Counted from the stretch's first letter, positions 11,362-19,673 are shown. The stretch is DNA of 64,000 nucleotides from JAHEFU01 sp020440645 (GCA_020440645.1 JAGRNR010000015.1:1-64000), one strand, 5' to 3'. Notes: a model not told the origin generated them from the sequence alone. Made by a program: numbers and translations.

Positions 11362-11389
11362 GGGCATCCGCCGTGCGGTGCCCTTTTTT
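11362..11389 (+). terminator. Intrinsic-terminator-like hairpin between rpsJ and rplC
   Basis: Arms GGGCA-CCGC and GCGG-TGCCC (one bulged T, CGT loop) are followed directly by six T residues, the classic intrinsic terminator form. It ends 12 bases before the rplC ATG. I find no good promoter between it and rplC, so downstream expression needs read-through or antitermination; it is best viewed as an attenuator. Confidence 0.75.
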
Positions 11390-11401
11390 CTGGATAAAGC
11401 A

Positions 11402-12076
11402 ATGATCAAGAAGATACCAGCCAGAAAGATCGGAATGACGTCTGCCTTTGACGGCACCGGCACTACGTTGCCAGTGACGCTCTTGCAGCCGCTGCCGGTC
11501 GTTGTCACCCAGATCAAGCGCCAGGAGACCGACGGCTACAGCGCCGTGCAGGTCGCCTACCGCGAGACCCTGGAGAAGCGCATCAACAAGCCCACCAAGG
11601 GCGTGCTCGCCAAGGCCGGCACTGACAAGGTGCTCAGCAAGTTCTACGAGGTGCGTTGCAACCCCGAGGAGCTTGAGGGCATCGAGGTCGGCATGGAAGT
11701 CAACCCGGTTGACTTCATGGCCCGCTGGGACCAGATCAACGTCACCGGCATGAGCAAGGGTAAAGGCTTCGCCGGTGCGATGAAGCGCCACGGTTTCGCC
11801 GGACAGCAGCGCACCCACGGTGACCCGGACAACCGCCGCCCGCAGTCCAACGGTGCGACGGACGCCGCCCGCGTCTTCAAGGGCAGCCGCCGTCCCGGCC
11901 ACATGGGCCACGACCAGGTCACCATCAAGGGCCTGACGATCTTCGAATACGACAAGGATCTCAACGTGATCGCCGTGAGCGGCAGCGTCCCCGGCCCCAA
12001 CGGCGGGATGCTCTTCGTCAAGCGCATCACCGAACGGCCCGCGGATGAAATTGCGGCCGTCGAGGGAGAGGAGTAG
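11402..12076 (+). CDS. rplC: 50S ribosomal protein L3
   Basis: The 224-residue protein starts MIKKIPARKIGMTSAF, the usual L3 opening; an in-frame GTG upstream would lie inside the terminator-like hairpin and is rejected. The conserved loop with KGKGFAGAMKRHGF and GSRRPGHMGHD is intact; in E. coli this region approaches the peptidyl transferase centre. Ribosome-site signal is weak (GGATAAA). The rplD gene follows after three bases. Confidence 0.97.
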   Translation: MIKKIPARKIGMTSAFDGTGTTLPVTLLQPLPVVVTQIKRQETDGYSAVQVAYRETLEKRINKPTKGVLAKAGTDKVLSKFYEVRCNPEELEGIEVGMEVNPVDFMARWDQINVTGMSKGKGFAGAMKRHGFAGQQRTHGDPDNRRPQSNGATDAARVFKGSRRPGHMGHDQVTIKGLTIFEYDKDLNVIAVSGSVPGPNGGMLFVKRITERPADEIAAVEGEE

Positions 12077-12079
12077 GAC

Positions 12080-12742
12080 ATGGCCAAGAAGGTCAAGCTC
12101 AAGGAGCTTCCCGAGCTCCTGCTCGAGAAACCCAACGTCTACCACATCCAGGAGAGCTACCTGCGCCAGATCGCGCTGGGCAGCCCGCTGACGGCCAAGA
12201 AGAAGCGCAAGAGCGACGTCAAGGCCACCAGCGCCAAGTGGTACCGCCAGAAGGGCACCGGTCGTGCCCGCCAGGGTGAGCGCACCAACCCGCACATGTA
12301 CGGTGGTGGTCTGGCATTCCCGCCGCGCCCGCGCCGCCAGGTGAAGAACCTGAACAAGCAGGTCCGCCGCTCTGCCCTCCGTTCCGCCGTGCTGCACCAC
12401 ATCGTGTCGGACAGCGCCTTCGTGATCCAGGGCAAGGACTTCGACGGATTCAACAAGACCAAGGATGTCAACGGCGTGCTCGCCGGTGTCGAGGCCCGCA
12501 CGATCAACCTCGTGGTCCTCAATGACAGCGCGGTCTGGCTCGGTGCCCGCAACCTGCCCTTCGTGCGCAGCGTGACCCCGGAGCACCTCAACGTGCGCGA
12601 CCTGGTCGAGAGCGAGGCCCTCGTGTTCTCCCAGAGCGCGCTCGACCACTACAAGGACCTGCTCAGCCTGCAGAACGGCGCTGCCGGCAACACTGCCCCG
12701 GCAGCGGCCCCCGCAGCTGATGAAGACGGAGGTGAAGAGTAA
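12080..12742 (+). CDS. rplD: 50S ribosomal protein L4
   Basis: This 220-residue protein has the L4 core: WYRQKGTGRARQG, GGGLAFPPRPR and the later LNVRDLVESEALVFSQSAL. The exit-tunnel loop is intact. A short Ala/Pro-rich and acidic tail extends the C-terminus. L4 represses its own operon in E. coli; whether it acts on the leader or on the rpsJ-rplC hairpin here is open. The stop overlaps the rplW ATG by one base. Confidence 0.97.
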   Translation: MAKKVKLKELPELLLEKPNVYHIQESYLRQIALGSPLTAKKKRKSDVKATSAKWYRQKGTGRARQGERTNPHMYGGGLAFPPRPRRQVKNLNKQVRRSALRSAVLHHIVSDSAFVIQGKDFDGFNKTKDVNGVLAGVEARTINLVVLNDSAVWLGARNLPFVRSVTPEHLNVRDLVESEALVFSQSALDHYKDLLSLQNGAAGNTAPAAAPAADEDGGEE

Positions 12743-13041
12743 TGGCAGCATTCCATTACGCGGACGTGCTGATCCAGCCGCACCTGTCCGAGAAGAGCAA
12801 CGACCTGATGCTCAACGAAGGCAAGTACGTGTTCCAGGTCAGTGTCAACGCCACCAAGCTGGACGTGGCCCGTGCCATCAAGGAGCGCTTCAACGTGGAC
12901 GTGGTTGAGGTCAACATCATCAACCTGCCCCGCAAGAAGAAGCGCGTCGGCCGCCACGAGTACATGAAGAACAAGCGCCGCAAGGCGATCATCGCGCTTG
13001 CCGAGGGCCAGCGGATCGCTGAGCTCACCGAAGCGGTCTAG
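12742..13041 (+). CDS. rplW: 50S ribosomal protein L23
   Basis: This 99-residue protein has the L23 sequence ADVLIQPHLSEKS, KYVFQVSVNATKLDVARAI and VVEVNIINLPRKKKR. L23 lies at the tunnel exit and docks trigger factor and SRP. It is translationally coupled to rplD through a TAATG overlap. Confidence 0.97.
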   Translation: MAAFHYADVLIQPHLSEKSNDLMLNEGKYVFQVSVNATKLDVARAIKERFNVDVVEVNIINLPRKKKRVGRHEYMKNKRRKAIIALAEGQRIAELTEAV

Positions 13042-13052
13042 CGGAGAACCTG

Positions 13053-13883
13053 ATGCCGATCAAGAAGTACAAACCGTATACCCCGAGCCGTCGCGGCATG
13101 AGCGTGATCGATTATTCGGCAACGCTCACCGGCGATAAGCCCGAGAAGAGCCTGCTGGAGCGCAAGAAGAAGCACAGTGGCCGCAACAACACCGGCCGCG
13201 TGACCGTGCGCAGCCGTGGTGGCGGTAACCGCCAGCACTACCGCCTGGTCGACTTCAAGCGTGTCAACGACGCAGAGGCCGCCAGCGTGCAGAGCATCCA
13301 GTACGATCCGAACCGGACCGCCTTCATCGCACTGGTGCGCTATGAGAGCGGCAAGCTCAGCTACGTGATCTGCCCCGAGGGCGTCAAGGTCGGCGACCGC
13401 ATCCAGAGCGGCCCCGAGTCCTCGATCAAGGTTGGCAACACGCTGCCGCTGGAGAACATCCCCGACGGCACCGTGATCCACAACATCGAGATCCGTCCCG
13501 GCCAGAAGGGCAAGCTGGTCCGCGCCGCGGGCACCAGTGCCCAGGTGATGGCCAAGGAAGGCAGCGATGCGATCATCCGCCTCCCAAGCGGCGAGATGCG
13601 CCGTGTCAACCGCAAGTGCCGTGCCACCATCGGTACGGTCAGCAACTCTGACAACTCAAACGTCAAGCTCGGCAACGCGGGCCGCAACAGGCACCGCGGC
13701 CGCCGTCCCCACGTGCGTGGCACCGTGATGAACCCGGTGGACCACCCGCACGGCGGCGGTGAGGGACGTACCAACAGTGGTCGTCCGCCGACAAGTGCCA
13801 CCGGTGTGCTCGCGAAGGGTTACCGTACCCGCAGCAAGAGCAAGTCCAAGCGCCACCTGGTTAAGGACCGCAGGGTTAAGTAA
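13053..13883 (+). CDS. rplB: 50S ribosomal protein L2
   Basis: This 276-residue protein is full-length L2: KKKHSGRNNTGRVTVRSRGG near the N-terminus, an RNA-binding centre, and the C-terminal VDHPHGGGEGRT loop, whose His is important for peptidyl transfer in model systems. It lies 11 bases after rplW with GGAGAA before the ATG. Confidence 0.98.
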   Translation: MPIKKYKPYTPSRRGMSVIDYSATLTGDKPEKSLLERKKKHSGRNNTGRVTVRSRGGGNRQHYRLVDFKRVNDAEAASVQSIQYDPNRTAFIALVRYESGKLSYVICPEGVKVGDRIQSGPESSIKVGNTLPLENIPDGTVIHNIEIRPGQKGKLVRAAGTSAQVMAKEGSDAIIRLPSGEMRRVNRKCRATIGTVSNSDNSNVKLGNAGRNRHRGRRPHVRGTVMNPVDHPHGGGEGRTNSGRPPTSATGVLAKGYRTRSKSKSKRHLVKDRRVK

Positions 13884-13898
13884 GGAGTAGATGAACAG

Positions 13899-14177
13899 AT
13901 GAGCCGCTCCAGCAAGAAAGGACCGTACGTACACTATTCGCTGTACGAGAAGATTGACAAGCTCAATGAGTCGGGCGACCGCAAGGTGATCCGCGTGTTC
14001 AAGCGCGCATCGATGATCGCCCCTGAGTTCATCGGGCACAACTTCGAGGTGTACAACGGCAAGAAGTGGTATCCGGTGTTCGTCACCGAGGACCTTGTCG
14101 GCCACCGCTTCGGCGAGTTCGCCCCGACGCGCAACTTCCGCAGCCACATGAAGGACGAAAGGAAGGGCAAGCGATGA
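13899..14177 (+). CDS. rpsS: 30S ribosomal protein S19
   Basis: The 92-residue protein begins MSRSSKKGPYVHYSLYEKI and ends with GHRFGEFAPTRNFRSHM, the S19 hallmark. It binds the 30S head with S13. AAGGAG lies well upstream of the ATG. The stop overlaps rplV by ATGA, suggesting coupled translation. Confidence 0.97.
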   Translation: MSRSSKKGPYVHYSLYEKIDKLNESGDRKVIRVFKRASMIAPEFIGHNFEVYNGKKWYPVFVTEDLVGHRFGEFAPTRNFRSHMKDERKGKR

Positions 14178-14536
14178 AAACCTACGCCCGTCTGAAGAAC
14201 TTCGGCGTGCCCTCACTTAAGGTGCGGCGCTTCGCCAGCACCATCAAGGGTGAGCCGGTGGACCGTTCGCTGGCGATCCTGCAGCTGCAGAGCAGCCCGA
14301 CCTGCCAGACCCTGCACAAGCTGCTGAAGAGTGCGATTGCCAACGCCCAGAACAACAACAACCTGGATCCCGCTGACCTGTTCGTCAGCAACGTGATGGT
14401 GGACCAGGGTCCGACGATGAAGCGCATCAAGCCGCGTGCCCGTGGCCGTGCCTTCCGGATCTTCAAGCGGTCCTGCCATGTGACCATCGAACTTGACGTC
14501 AAGCCGGGCAGCAAGTCTGCCGCGGGAAGCAATTAA
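14174..14536 (+). CDS. rplV: 50S ribosomal protein L22
   Basis: The start is the ATG overlapping the rpsS stop, giving 120 residues. The sequence has L22 features: LLKSAIANAQNN, FVSNVMVDQGPTMKRIKPRARGRAF and CHVTIEL. The β-hairpin that lines the exit tunnel is present. A short basic/Ser tail extends the C-terminus. Confidence 0.96.
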   Translation: MKTYARLKNFGVPSLKVRRFASTIKGEPVDRSLAILQLQSSPTCQTLHKLLKSAIANAQNNNNLDPADLFVSNVMVDQGPTMKRIKPRARGRAFRIFKRSCHVTIELDVKPGSKSAAGSN

Positions 14537-14546
14537 GGAGCGATAG

Positions 14547-15209
14547 ATGGGTCAGAAGACACATCCCAAGGGTTTCCGCCTCGGTGTCACCGAGAACTGG
14601 GACAGCACCTGGTATGCGGACCGCAGCAAGTACGCTGACTACCTGATCGAGGACATCAAGATCCGCAACTTCCTCGAGAAGGAGCTGTTCACCGCACAGC
14701 TAAGCCGCGTGGTGATCAACCGCTACATCGGCAAGGTGATCATCAACTGCTTCGTGGTGCGCCTGGGCATCGCCGTCGGTAAGGGCGGCGCCCGCCGTGA
14801 GGAACTGATCAGCCGCCTGCGCAAGGAGCTGAAGACGACGGAGGACATCCACCTCGACTTCTACGAGGAGTCCAAGCCGGACCTCAGCGCCCGCGTCGTC
14901 GCCGGCAACATCATCACGCAGATCGAGAAGCGTATCAACTTCCGCCGCGTGCTGCGCCAGACCATGAAGCGCTGCATGCAGTCCGGTGCAAAGGGCGTCA
15001 AGCTGATGGTCGCCGGCCGCCTGAACGGCGCGGAAATGAGCCGTACCGAATACATCAAGCGCGGCAAGGTGCCCCTGCATACGCTGCGCGCCAAGATCAG
15101 CTACCACAGTGGTGTGGCCCGGACCATCGCCGGCGCGATCGGCGTGAAGGTCTGGATCTACACCGGTGAGGTGGTGCCGCAGAAGAAGCGCGTCGAGGAG
15201 GCCAGCTGA
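14547..15209 (+). CDS. rpsC: 30S ribosomal protein S3
   Basis: This 220-residue protein opens MGQKTHPKGFRLGVTENWDS and carries the KH domain (IAVGKGGARREELISRLRKEL) and the C-terminal S3 domain with MVAGRLNGAEMSRTEYIKRG. S3 helps form the mRNA entry helicase site. AAGGAG precedes the ATG. The TGA overlaps the rplP ATG by one base. Confidence 0.98.
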   Translation: MGQKTHPKGFRLGVTENWDSTWYADRSKYADYLIEDIKIRNFLEKELFTAQLSRVVINRYIGKVIINCFVVRLGIAVGKGGARREELISRLRKELKTTEDIHLDFYEESKPDLSARVVAGNIITQIEKRINFRRVLRQTMKRCMQSGAKGVKLMVAGRLNGAEMSRTEYIKRGKVPLHTLRAKISYHSGVARTIAGAIGVKVWIYTGEVVPQKKRVEEAS

Positions 15210-15628
15210 TGTTGACACCGAGTAGAACCCGCTACCGCAAGCCGCACCGCGGCCGTACACGTGGCAAGGCCTACCGTGGCTGCGACGTGCTGTACGGCAG
15301 CTACGGCCTGATGGCCCTCGAGCCGGGCTGGATCAAGGCCAACCACATCGAGGCCTGCCGTATCAGCATTACCCGCCGTATCAAGAAGTTCGGCAAGATG
15401 TGGATCCGCATCTTCCCGGACAAGCCCTATACGAAGAAGCCCGCCGAAACCCGCCAGGGTAAGGGTAAGGGTAACGTCGAGGGCTACGTCGCCGTGGTGC
15501 GTCCCGGCTCGATCATGTTCGAGGTGCACGTCACTGACAACGAGCCGCTGTGCCGTGAGGCGCTGACCCGTGCAATGCACAAGCTGCCGGTCAAGTGCAA
15601 GATCGTCGAGAAGCTGGAGCTGAAATAA
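15209..15628 (+). CDS. rplP: 50S ribosomal protein L16
   Basis: This 139-residue protein has the L16 pattern: MLTPSRTRYRKPHRGRTRGK, EACRISITRRIKKFGKMWIR, FPDKPYTKKPAETRQGKGKG and ALTRAMHKLPVKCKIV. It contacts 5S/23S rRNA near the A-site tRNA. Translation is probably coupled to rpsC. Confidence 0.98.
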   Translation: MLTPSRTRYRKPHRGRTRGKAYRGCDVLYGSYGLMALEPGWIKANHIEACRISITRRIKKFGKMWIRIFPDKPYTKKPAETRQGKGKGNVEGYVAVVRPGSIMFEVHVTDNEPLCREALTRAMHKLPVKCKIVEKLELK

Positions 15629-15630
15629 CC

Positions 15631-15852
15631 ATGAGCACCAACAAGTGGTTCAAAGAGGAAAAACTGCGTGACAAGTCTGTCTCAGAGCTGCGCGACATGG
15701 CCCGCGAGCTCAAGAGCCTGAGCTTCACGCACCGGATGGACCGGCTCAGCGGCAAGCTTGAGAACTACCGGATGATCCCGCAGACCCGCCGCCGTCTCGC
15801 GGCCGTCTACAACCTGATCCGCGAGAAGGAACTTAACGGAGGCGCAAAGTAA
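15631..15852 (+). CDS. rpmC: 50S ribosomal protein L29
   Basis: The chosen ATG gives 73 residues starting MSTNKWFKEEKLRDKSVSEL; an upstream start inside rplP is rejected. The two-helix L29 shape with RRRLAAVYNLIREKEL at the C-terminus is clear. It is a few residues longer at the N-terminus than typical L29. The stop overlaps the rpsQ ATG by one base. Confidence 0.95.
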   Translation: MSTNKWFKEEKLRDKSVSELRDMARELKSLSFTHRMDRLSGKLENYRMIPQTRRRLAAVYNLIREKELNGGAK

Positions 15853-16103
15853 TGCCGCGCAAGCAGAAGACCGGAAAAGTGGTGAGCGACAGCATGGAGA
15901 AGTCCATCGTCGTCGAGGTGGTCCGTACCACCCAGCACCCGCTCTACAAGAAGTACGTCCGTGTGCGCAAGAAGTTCATGGCGCATGATGAGGAGGGCAA
16001 GGCCCAGGTCGGCGATTTCGTCCGCATCGAGGAGTGCCGCCCGATCTCCAAGCGCAAATCCTGGACTCTCAAGGAAATCATCCGGGTCGCACCGGGTCAC
16101 TAG
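15852..16103 (+). CDS. rpsQ: 30S ribosomal protein S17
   Basis: This 83-residue protein shows the S17 OB-fold: KTGKVVSDSMEKSIVVEV, HPLYKKYVRVRKKFMAHDE and GDFVRIEECRPISKRKSW. It is a primary 16S rRNA binder. GGAGGCGCAAAG before the ATG gives a strong ribosome site inside rpmC. Confidence 0.97.
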   Translation: MPRKQKTGKVVSDSMEKSIVVEVVRTTQHPLYKKYVRVRKKFMAHDEEGKAQVGDFVRIEECRPISKRKSWTLKEIIRVAPGH

Positions 16104-16114
16104 AGGAATAACCA

Positions 16115-16486
16115 ATGATCCAGCAGGAAACCAGACTGGGAGTAGCCGACAACACGGGGGCCAAGGAAGTCCTGACCATCCGTGTGCTCGGCCGCGGCCG
16201 CAAGAAGACCGCGCAGATCGGTGACATCATCGTCTGCACGGTGAAGCAGGCCGCCCCGCGCTCCAATGCGAAGAAGGGTACTGTGGTCAAGGCGGTGGTA
16301 GTGCGCCAGAAGTTCCCCACGCAGCGCCGTGACGGCAGCGTGGTGCGCTTTGACGACAACGCCGTGGTGATCATCGACCCCGAGTCCCTCAACCCGCGCG
16401 GCACCCGCGTGTTCGGGCCCGTGGCGCGTGAGCTGCGCGAGAAGGGATTCATGAAGATCGTGTCCCTCGCCCCGGAGGTGCTGTGA
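16115..16486 (+). CDS. rplN: 50S ribosomal protein L14
   Basis: This 123-residue protein is typical L14: MIQQETRLGVADNTGAKEV at the start, RSNAKKGTVVKAVVVR, and FGPVARELREKGFMKIVSLAPEVL at the end. It lies at the 30S interface. The stop overlaps the rplX ATG by one base. Confidence 0.98.
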   Translation: MIQQETRLGVADNTGAKEVLTIRVLGRGRKKTAQIGDIIVCTVKQAAPRSNAKKGTVVKAVVVRQKFPTQRRDGSVVRFDDNAVVIIDPESLNPRGTRVFGPVARELREKGFMKIVSLAPEVL

Positions 16487-16848
16487 TGCCACGTTTCATC
16501 CGCACTAAGAATGTCAACGAGCATGCCGTCAAGACCAAGGTCAAGCGCGGCGACGAAGTCGTTGTGCTCGCCGGCAAGGAGAAGGGCCGCCGCGGCAAGG
16601 TGGTGAGCGTCGACTCCAAGACGATGAAGTGCATCGTCGAAGGCCTCAACGAGTACAAGAAGCATGTGAAGAGCCAGCCCGGCGGACAGCCCGGCGGCAT
16701 CATCACGATCGCGATGCCGATCCACCTGAGCAATGTGATGGTGATCGACAAGACGACCGGAAAGCCCACGCGAGTGGGGCGCCGCTGGGTCAATGACCGC
16801 TGGCTGCGCTATGCGAAGGTCAGCGACCAGCTGATCGATTCGGAGTAG
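16486..16848 (+). CDS. rplX: 50S ribosomal protein L24
   Basis: The ATG at 16486 gives 120 residues; an in-frame GTG one codon upstream is less likely. KOW-motif residues (KRGDEVVVLAGKEKGRRGKV) and the downstream MVIDKTTGKPTRVG are seen. L24 initiates 50S assembly. It is slightly longer than usual at both ends. A short C-terminal tail follows RRWVNDRWLRYA. Confidence 0.96.
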   Translation: MPRFIRTKNVNEHAVKTKVKRGDEVVVLAGKEKGRRGKVVSVDSKTMKCIVEGLNEYKKHVKSQPGGQPGGIITIAMPIHLSNVMVIDKTTGKPTRVGRRWVNDRWLRYAKVSDQLIDSE

Positions 16849-16852
16849 GACA

Positions 16853-17428
16853 ATGGCACTTACCAAGAGCAGAATGCAGATGAAGTACGAGAAGGAGGTC
16901 CGCGAGAACCTGATGAAGGAACGCGGCCTGGCCAACATCAACCTCGTACCGCGCGTGCAGAAGATCGTGCTCAACGTCGGCGTGGGTGAGGGTAAGGACA
17001 ACCCGAAGACCCTGCAGGCGGCGGTCAAGACCCTGACCACGATCACCGGCCAGCAGGCACTGGTCACCACGGCGCGTAAGTCGATCTCGAACTTCAAGAT
17101 CCGTGACGGAATGAAGATCGGCTGCATGGTGACCCTGCGTGGCCACCTGATGTGGCACTTCCTGGACAAGCTCGTGAGCGTGGTGCTGCCGCGTGTGCGT
17201 GACTTCCAGGGTGTCAGCGTGCGCAACTTCGACGGCCGTGGCAACTATAACCTCGGCCTGAAGGACCAGATGGTGTTCCCCGAGATCAACTTCGACGAGA
17301 TCGAGTTCATCAAGGGCATGCAGATCTGCATCGTCACCAGCGCCCCTGACAACGTCGAGGCCGCCTACCTGCTTTCGCAGCTGGGCATGCCGTTCAATGA
17401 CTTCGATACCGTGGCCAAGGTAGCCTAG
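16853..17428 (+). CDS. rplE: 50S ribosomal protein L5
   Basis: This 191-residue protein has L5 motifs: NLVPRVQKIVLNVGVGE, KSISNFKIRDGMKIGCMVTLRG, LPRVRDFQGV and NYNLGLKDQMVFPEI. It binds 5S rRNA and the 30S head bridge. Four bases separate it from rplX. Confidence 0.98.
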   Translation: MALTKSRMQMKYEKEVRENLMKERGLANINLVPRVQKIVLNVGVGEGKDNPKTLQAAVKTLTTITGQQALVTTARKSISNFKIRDGMKIGCMVTLRGHLMWHFLDKLVSVVLPRVRDFQGVSVRNFDGRGNYNLGLKDQMVFPEINFDEIEFIKGMQICIVTSAPDNVEAAYLLSQLGMPFNDFDTVAKVA

Positions 17429-17438
17429 CGAGATAACC

Positions 17439-17624
17439 ATGGCAAAGACAAGCAAGATAGTTGCGTCCAACAACAAGCAGAAGTACAGCACCAGGGAGAA
17501 GAATCGTTGTGCCCTGACCGGCCGTCCGCGTGGTTTCATGCGCGATTTCAAGATGTGCCGCAACATGTTCCGTGAACTGGCCCTCAAGGGTCAGATTCCC
17601 GGCGTGAGAAAAGCTTCCTGGTAG
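17439..17624 (+). CDS. rpsN: 30S ribosomal protein S14, short form with degraded zinc ribbon
   Basis: This 61-residue protein is the short, zinc-type length of S14 and ends GQIPGVRKASW. The four metal positions of the usual CX2CX12CX2C ribbon fall at residues 24, 27, 40 and 43, but here read Cys24, Thr27, Cys40 and Met43. Two ligands are lost while the framework (GRPRGFMRDFKMCRN) is kept. It is therefore unlikely to bind zinc normally. It sits in the standard rplE-rpsN-rpsH order. Confidence 0.96.
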   Translation: MAKTSKIVASNNKQKYSTREKNRCALTGRPRGFMRDFKMCRNMFRELALKGQIPGVRKASW

Positions 17625-17636
17625 GAGAACTGAGAT

Positions 17637-18056
17637 ATGAGTCAGAGCGATCCCGTCGCTGATTTCATCACGACCATCCGAAACGGCGTCCGTACCCGAA
17701 AGGAAAGCGTCAGCGCTCCCTTCAGCGGGCTGAAGGCCTCCATCTCCAAGATCCTTGTGGATGAGGGCTTCGTCGAGAGCTGGGATGTTGTCGAGACAAA
17801 GAACAACAAGGGTAATTCCTTCAAGCAGATCAAGATCGTGCTGCGCTATGCCGACGAGCTGCGCCGCGTGAGTCCGATCACCCAGCTTGAGAGGATCAGC
17901 CGCCCGGGCCGCCGCGTGTACGTGCGCCGCATGGAACTGCCCCGGGTCCGTGGTGGATACGGCATCAGTATCCTGTCGACAAGCCGTGGCGTGATTTCCG
18001 ACAAGGAAGCACGCCGCAACAACGTCGGCGGTGAGCTGCTGGTTAAGGTCTGGTAG
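17637..18056 (+). CDS. rpsH: 30S ribosomal protein S8
   Basis: This 139-residue protein begins MSQSDPVADFITTIRNGV and ends with GISILSTSRGVISDKEARRNNVGGELL, the S8 C-terminal signature. S8 binds the central 16S domain and in E. coli represses the spc operon. A short ACTGAGAT stretch before the ATG gives only a modest ribosome site. It lies 12 bases after rpsN. Confidence 0.97.
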   Translation: MSQSDPVADFITTIRNGVRTRKESVSAPFSGLKASISKILVDEGFVESWDVVETKNNKGNSFKQIKIVLRYADELRRVSPITQLERISRPGRRVYVRRMELPRVRGGYGISILSTSRGVISDKEARRNNVGGELLVKVW

Positions 18057-18065
18057 GAGGATCAG

Positions 18066-18599
18066 ATGTCGAGAATCGGAAACAGGCCGATCTTCATCCC
18101 CGAAGGGGTGGAAGTCAAGACGAGTGGCAACGAGTTCAATGTCAAGGGCAAGCTCGGCCAGCTCAGCTGCACCATCCCGGACACGATCGAGTACAAGGTC
18201 GAGGATGGCGTGATCACCTTCAAGCGCCCCAGTGACAAGCCGCAGGACCGTGCCAACCACGGCCTCTCCCGTGCGCTGGTCAACAACCTGGTGGTCGGCG
18301 TTACCAACGGCTTCAGCAAGACGCTGGAGCTGGAGGGCACCGGCTACAAGTGGGAGCAGCGTGGCAAGAAGCTGGTGCTCACCGTCGGCTTCTCGCACCC
18401 GGTGGAGATTGACATCCCGGACGGGATCAACCTCGAGATCACCGGTATGCGCTGCGTTGTCAGCGGGATTGACAAGCACATGGTCGGCTTCATCTCCGCC
18501 CAGATCTTCCGCAAGAAGCCGGTGGAGCCCTACAAGGGTAAGGGCATCCGCTACCAGGGTCAGTACGTCCGGCGCAAAGCCGGTAAATCCGGAGCTTAA
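18066..18599 (+). CDS. rplF: 50S ribosomal protein L6
   Basis: This 177-residue protein has both L6 repeats, with MSRIGNRPIFIPEGVEV at the N-terminus and the C-terminal PYKGKGIRYQGQYVRRKAGKSG signature. It lies near the GTPase centre. GGAGGATCAG precedes the ATG. Confidence 0.98.
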   Translation: MSRIGNRPIFIPEGVEVKTSGNEFNVKGKLGQLSCTIPDTIEYKVEDGVITFKRPSDKPQDRANHGLSRALVNNLVVGVTNGFSKTLELEGTGYKWEQRGKKLVLTVGFSHPVEIDIPDGINLEITGMRCVVSGIDKHMVGFISAQIFRKKPVEPYKGKGIRYQGQYVRRKAGKSGA

Positions 18600-18602
18600 G
18601 CA

Positions 18603-18968
18603 ATGGCAATCAGAAGCCGCAGAAAGATGTCCGTGCTGCGCCACCGCAGGCTGCGCCGCCGCGTGAGCGGCACGCCCCTGCGTCCGCGCCTCAGTGTGTT
18701 CCGCAGCAACCGCCATATCTACGCGCAGGTGATCGACGACACGACCGGCAAGACGCTGGCCGCTGCCAACACCCTGCAGGAGTCCATCAAGGGCGAGGCC
18801 GGCGGCAAGAAGCTCAATGAGGCTGCCGGGCTGGTCGGTAAGGCGATCGCCGAGCGCAGCAAGGGCGCAGGCATCGGCCAGGTGGTGTTCGACCGCGGTG
18901 GTTTCAAGTACCACGGCTGCATCAAGTCCCTGGCTGAAGCCGCCCGGGAAGCTGGACTGGAGTTTTAA
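18603..18968 (+). CDS. rplR: 50S ribosomal protein L18
   Basis: This 121-residue protein has L18 features: RHRRLRRRVSGTPLRPRLSV, FRSNRHIYAQVIDDTTGKTL and VFDRGGFKYHGCIKSLAEAAREAGLEF. It carries 5S rRNA into the 50S subunit. Three bases separate it from rplF and two from rpsE. Confidence 0.98.
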   Translation: MAIRSRRKMSVLRHRRLRRRVSGTPLRPRLSVFRSNRHIYAQVIDDTTGKTLAAANTLQESIKGEAGGKKLNEAAGLVGKAIAERSKGAGIGQVVFDRGGFKYHGCIKSLAEAAREAGLEF

Positions 18969-18970
18969 GC

Positions 18971-19663
18971 ATGTCAGAAGATAGAGGCAACAGGGATCGT
19001 CGTGGCCGCGGCCGTGACCGTGACCGTGACAACAGCAACCAGGAGGTTGAGAGTGAGTTCACCGAGGAGGTGATCCACATCAACCGTGTCGCCAAGGTCG
19101 TGAAGGGTGGACGTAAGTTCCACTTCACCGCGCTGGTCGCTCTTGGCGACAAGAAGGAGCGCGTGGGCCTGGGCTACGGCAAGGCGAGCGAGGTCGTGGA
19201 CGCGATCCGCAAGGGCGTTGACGATGCCAAGCGCAACATGGTGACGGTGGTGAAGGACAAGTCCACCATCCCCTATGAGGTCAAGCAGCATTACTGCAGC
19301 AGCACCATCGTGCTGAAGCCCGCCCGCCAGGGACACGGGATCATCGCCGGCGGTGCCGCGCGTCCGATCCTCGCACTGGCCGGCCTGGAGGATGTGACCG
19401 CCAAGTTCATCGGTTCCAGCAACAGCATCAACTGCGCGCGTGCCACCTTCGAGGCCCTGAAGACCATCCAGAGCCCCGAGTTCATCAAGAAGCTGCGCAG
19501 CGGCGAGAAGATGAACAAGAGCGGCAAGTTCGCCAGTGACGTGAAGAAGGACCTCGCCAAGCAGGCCATCGAGGAATTCGAGGCTGAGCAGCGCGCCGCC
19601 GAAAGCCAGATTGACGCCCCCGAGGGCAGCATGGCCTCGGAAGACAAGGGCGCGGACGAGTAA
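18971..19663 (+). CDS. rpsE: 30S ribosomal protein S5, extended at both ends
   Basis: The conserved S5 core (about residues 27-190) includes VAKVVKGGRKFHFTALVALG, VGLGYGKASEVVDAIRKG, YCSSTIVLKPARQGHGIIAGG and DVTAKFIGSSN. At 230 residues it is longer than the usual ~165. A charged Arg/Asp N-terminal lead precedes the core and an acidic tail of ~40 residues follows it. The next gene is rplO; rpmD, which normally sits between them, is absent. Confidence 0.96.
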   Translation: MSEDRGNRDRRGRGRDRDRDNSNQEVESEFTEEVIHINRVAKVVKGGRKFHFTALVALGDKKERVGLGYGKASEVVDAIRKGVDDAKRNMVTVVKDKSTIPYEVKQHYCSSTIVLKPARQGHGIIAGGAARPILALAGLEDVTAKFIGSSNSINCARATFEALKTIQSPEFIKKLRSGEKMNKSGKFASDVKKDLAKQAIEEFEAEQRAAESQIDAPEGSMASEDKGADE

Positions 19664-19673
19664 GGAGCAATAG

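Noticed and set aside
11378..11401. Earlier GTG start for rplC
   Set aside because: It lies in the terminator-like hairpin, gives an atypical N-terminus and is out of line with the MIKKI-x-ARKIGMT start.
17394..18914. 506-codon minus-strand frame across rpsN-rplR
   Set aside because: It spans several ribosomal genes that are certain on the plus strand.
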